Assembly: GCA_002433675.1 (NCBI GenBank)
Contig: DJIP01000118.1
Coordinates: 1 to 25,382, forward strand
Length of the DNA stretch: 25,382 nucleotides
Source of the DNA: Halomonas halophila
GTDB lineage: Bacteria; Pseudomonadota; Gammaproteobacteria; Pseudomonadales; Halomonadaceae
Reading direction: 5' to 3'
Shown: positions 23,691 through 25,382 of the stretch, in pieces
Layout: every line of letters begins with the position of its first letter
Position numbering within the stretch: the stretch's first letter is position 1
The notes under the pieces: generated by a model
Told to the model about the DNA's origin: nothing
What the model saw: only the letters and a program-made list of their open reading frames with translations
The model's database searches: none
Position numbers and translations under genes: made by a program

Positions 23691-24686
23691 TCATTTCCAG
23701 TCGCGCTCGTAGGCGCCGAGAGTATGGGTGGAGCCTTCGGCCAGCGGCGCCAGGGCGGCGCTCCAGTCGGCCTGGGGGCGATAGTCGTCGCCGGCCTGGT
23801 GCAGGTGGTCCAGCACCTGGCGCCACACGCGGGTGACGCTGGCCACGTAGGCCGGACTGCGCTGACGACCCTCGATCTTGATCGCCTTGATGCCCAGCGC
23901 CGCCAGCTGGGGCAGCAGGTCCAGCGTATTGAGGCTGGTCGGCGCCTCGATGGCGTGGCCGACGTCGCCCTCGACGTTGAAGCGTCCCTTGCACAGGGTC
24001 GGATAGCCGGCCTGTTCGTCGGCGCGGTAGCGATCGATCAACACGCCATTCAGGCGCGACTCGCGTCCGCTGGCGGTCTCTTCCCAGCGCACGTGGGCCG
24101 CCGGCGAACACACGCCGTGGGTGTTGGGTGATTCGCCGGTCAGGTAGGACGACAGATAGCAGCGGCCCTCGGCCATGATGCACAGGCTGCCGAAGGCGAA
24201 CACCTCGAGCTCCACCGGGCTGTGGCGGGCCAGGTCGCGCACCTGGTGGATCGACAGCACCCTGGGCAGCACCGCGCGGCGGATGCCGAACTCGCGGTGG
24301 TAGAAGGCCAGCGCCTCGTGGCTGGTGGCGGAGCCCTGCACCGACAGGTGGCGGGGGATGTCCGGGTGGCGCTCGGCGGCGTAGGCCAGAAGGCCCGGAT
24401 CGGCCAGGATCAGGGCGTCGACCTGAAGTGAAGCCGCCTGGTCCACCGCCGCGCGCCACTGGGCCAGGCTCGACTGCTGCGGGTAGGTATTGATCGCGCA
24501 GAACACCCGACAGCCCCGGGCGTGGGCGTAGTCGATACCTTCCCGGGCACGCTTGTCGGTAAAGTTCAGCCCGGCGAACTGGCGGGCGTTGGTGGCATTC
24601 TGAAAGCCGAAGTAGACCGCGTTGGCGCCCTCGTCCACGGCGCGCTTCAAAGCGGGCAGGCTACCCGCAGGACAGACCAGTTCCAT
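23691..24686 (-). CDS. ubiU: UbiU, U32-family subunit of the anaerobic ubiquinone hydroxylase
   Basis: A 331-residue U32-family protein starting MELVCPAGSLPALKRAVDEGANAVYFG, very typical of UbiU (YhbU). Its iron-sulphur cysteines fall at 169, 176, 193 and 232 (GSLCIMAEGRC, HGVCSPA, TLCKGRF), the same numbers I recall for the E. coli protein. GRQRSPAYVASVTRVWR near the end is the U32 C-terminal motif. ATG 24686 has GGAGA 5-6 nt upstream. It is the first gene of the ubiUV operon and has an FNR-type promoter. Confidence 0.94.
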   Translation of the reverse strand: MELVCPAGSLPALKRAVDEGANAVYFGFQNATNARQFAGLNFTDKRAREGIDYAHARGCRVFCAINTYPQQSSLAQWRAAVDQAASLQVDALILADPGLLAYAAERHPDIPRHLSVQGSATSHEALAFYHREFGIRRAVLPRVLSIHQVRDLARHSPVELEVFAFGSLCIMAEGRCYLSSYLTGESPNTHGVCSPAAHVRWEETASGRESRLNGVLIDRYRADEQAGYPTLCKGRFNVEGDVGHAIEAPTSLNTLDLLPQLAALGIKAIKIEGRQRSPAYVASVTRVWRQVLDHLHQAGDDYRPQADWSAALAPLAEGSTHTLGAYERDWK

Positions 24687-24713
24687 GACGATCTCCGAGC
24701 GAAGAGAGGCGCC

Positions 24714-24755
24714 ATGCTAGCCCCGCGCGGACACCGCCGGCTTGATGCGTATCAG
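24714..24755 (-). promoter_or_regulatory. FNR-type box and -10 of ubiUV
   Basis: On the minus strand CTGAT-ACGC-ATCAA (24755-24742) is nine of ten fixed positions of the FNR palindrome. After 22 bp comes TAGCAT (24719-24714). The start site would be near 24707, about 20 nt before the ubiU ATG, with the box centred at about -41.5. Fnr control of ubiUV is known in E. coli. Confidence 0.65.
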
Positions 24756-24813
24756 TGTCCGCCAATGAAGCAGGGGATGGAGCGAAGGGATGACGCGCTG
24801 CACCGGGGCCGGG

Positions 24814-24969
24814 TGTGGATAACCTGGCGATGGCGGGGGCCGACTTGCGGGCGAGGCGTGGAGATAAAGGTGGGGATGAACGTGTGAGTCGTTCTGTGGA
24901 TAACTCTGTGCGGCACCTTGTGAAAAGCGGTGGGCAGGCGGTGCAGGGGTTGTGGATAGCTGTGTATAA
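24814..24969. other. Cluster of DnaA-box-like sites
   Basis: Two perfect TGTGGATAA sequences (complement of TTATCCACA) lie at 24814-24822 and 24895-24903. One-mismatch copies follow at 24951-24959 (TGTGGATAG) and 24961-24969 (TGTGTATAA). All four have the same orientation, and the last two are 10 bp apart, one helical turn. Weaker relatives lie near 24859 and 24871. The region from 24756 to 25008 has no supported gene. No AT-rich unwinding element was seen next to it. Confidence 0.6.
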
Positions 24970-25008
24970 GTCGCGTGTCAGTGGTTATCAGCGGCTCGCG
25001 CTGTCGCA

Positions 25009-25034
25009 GACAAAACGGGCCCCGCAGGGCCCGT
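25009..25034 (-). terminator. Rho-independent terminator of the mmsA-type gene
   Basis: ACGGGCCC (25015-25022) pairs with GGGCCCGT (25027-25034) around a CGCA loop. On the minus strand the stem is followed by TTTTGTC. It begins 15 nt after the stop of the dehydrogenase gene. Confidence 0.75.
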
Positions 25035-25048
25035 GGTCTTCTCGGTGC

Positions 25049-25382
25049 CTACTGACCGCCGGAGGGGAAGTGGAACTCCGCCTGGGTGGTCTCGAAGGGT
25101 GAGGGCCAGCGCTGTGACACCGCCTTGCGGCGGGTGTAGAAGCGCACCGCGTCAGGGCCGTAGGCGTGCAGGTCGCCAAACAGCGAACGCTTCCAGCCGC
25201 CGAAGCTGTGGCTGGCCACCGGCACCGGCAGCGGTACGTTGATGCCCACCATGCCGACCTCGATGGCGTCGGTGAAGCGCCGCGCCGCCTCGCCGTCGCG
25301 GGTGAACAGGCAGGTGCCATTGCCGTACTCGTGGGCGTTGGTCAGGGCGATGGCCTCGTCGAGGCTGTCGACACGCACCACG
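25049..25382 (-). CDS. mmsA: Methylmalonate-semialdehyde dehydrogenase-type enzyme, C-terminal part (partial)
   Basis: The last 111 codons of an aldehyde dehydrogenase run off the right edge of the window. The sequence contains [47 protein letters not shown] and [26 protein letters not shown], which I recognise as the C-terminus of CoA-acylating methylmalonate-semialdehyde dehydrogenase (MmsA, IolA family), used in valine or inositol breakdown. The catalytic cysteine lies outside the window. The true start is not present; the GTG at 25381 is internal. It ends with a good terminator and is probably unrelated to the anaerobic genes. Confidence 0.88.
   Translation of the reverse strand, partial: VVRVDSLDEAIALTNAHEYGNGTCLFTRDGEAARRFTDAIEVGMVGINVPLPVPVASHSFGGWKRSLFGDLHAYGPDAVRFYTRRKAVSQRWPSPFETTQAEFHFPSGGQ

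Noticed and set aside
22762..24459. A single 565-residue protein covering ubiV and most of ubiU
   Set aside because: The upstream part is an out-of-frame shadow of ubiU rich in Gly, Arg and Pro; a good ribosome site at 23679 gives a normal-length UbiV.
24522..25102. Short plus-strand frames in the ubiU-mmsA gap
   Set aside because: No ribosome sites or recognisable features; they run across DnaA-like boxes and the mmsA terminator.

Overview
The window looks like a chromosomal segment of a GC-rich, facultatively anaerobic, denitrifying gammaproteobacterium. A Halomonas-type organism is my best guess. The clues are a class II ribonucleotide reductase split into two polypeptides (NrdJa/NrdJb, as also known in Pseudomonas), a Tat-exported clade I NosZ with a nosRZDFYL cluster, an NsrR-type regulator and the anaerobic ubiquinone proteins UbiT/U/V. 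The genus is inference; no rRNA or other taxonomic marker is present.

Layout. 1-2522: end of a probable phosphonate-type binding protein, then phnC and two phnE-type permeases, tightly overlapping (+). 2771-5662: a large GAF-GAF-GAF-GGDEF-EAL cyclic-di-GMP protein (+). 5708-6301: an unrecognised exported protein (-) with a leader hairpin that contains its ribosome binding site. 6394-6855: an NsrR/Rrf2 regulator (-). 6856-7158: an AT-rich gap. 7159-15605: the nitrous oxide reductase operon on the minus strand, transcribed as c-type cytochrome, nosR, nosZ, nosD, nosF, nosY, nosL. 15606-16004: a divergent control region with three FNR/DNR-type boxes. 16005-17390: hemN (+). 17625-20618: nrdJa and nrdJb (+), preceded by a candidate pair of NrdR boxes. 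20771-21879: a two-gene operon of unknown function (-). 22115-22675: ubiT (+). 22762-24686: ubiU-ubiV (-). 24814-24969: a cluster of DnaA-box-like sites. 25049-25382: the 3' end of an mmsA-type dehydrogenase (-).

How the genes fit together. From about 6.4 to 24.7 kb most recognised genes are oxygen-independent versions of essential functions: N2O respiration (nos), haem synthesis (HemN), deoxynucleotide synthesis (NrdJ) and ubiquinone hydroxylation (UbiT/U/V), with an NO-sensing-type regulator alongside. FNR-family palindromes lie upstream of the nos operon, hemN, ubiT, ubiUV and nsrR. The ubiT and ubiUV promoters share one geometry: palindrome, 22 bp, TAGCAT. The unrecognised pair at 20771-21879 sits inside this block and is the best candidate for something undescribed.

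Several intra-operon hairpins (phnD/phnC, cytochrome/nosR, nosZ/nosD, nosY/nosL) may set different expression levels within operons. No tRNA, rRNA, CRISPR array, insertion sequence or prophage gene was seen.
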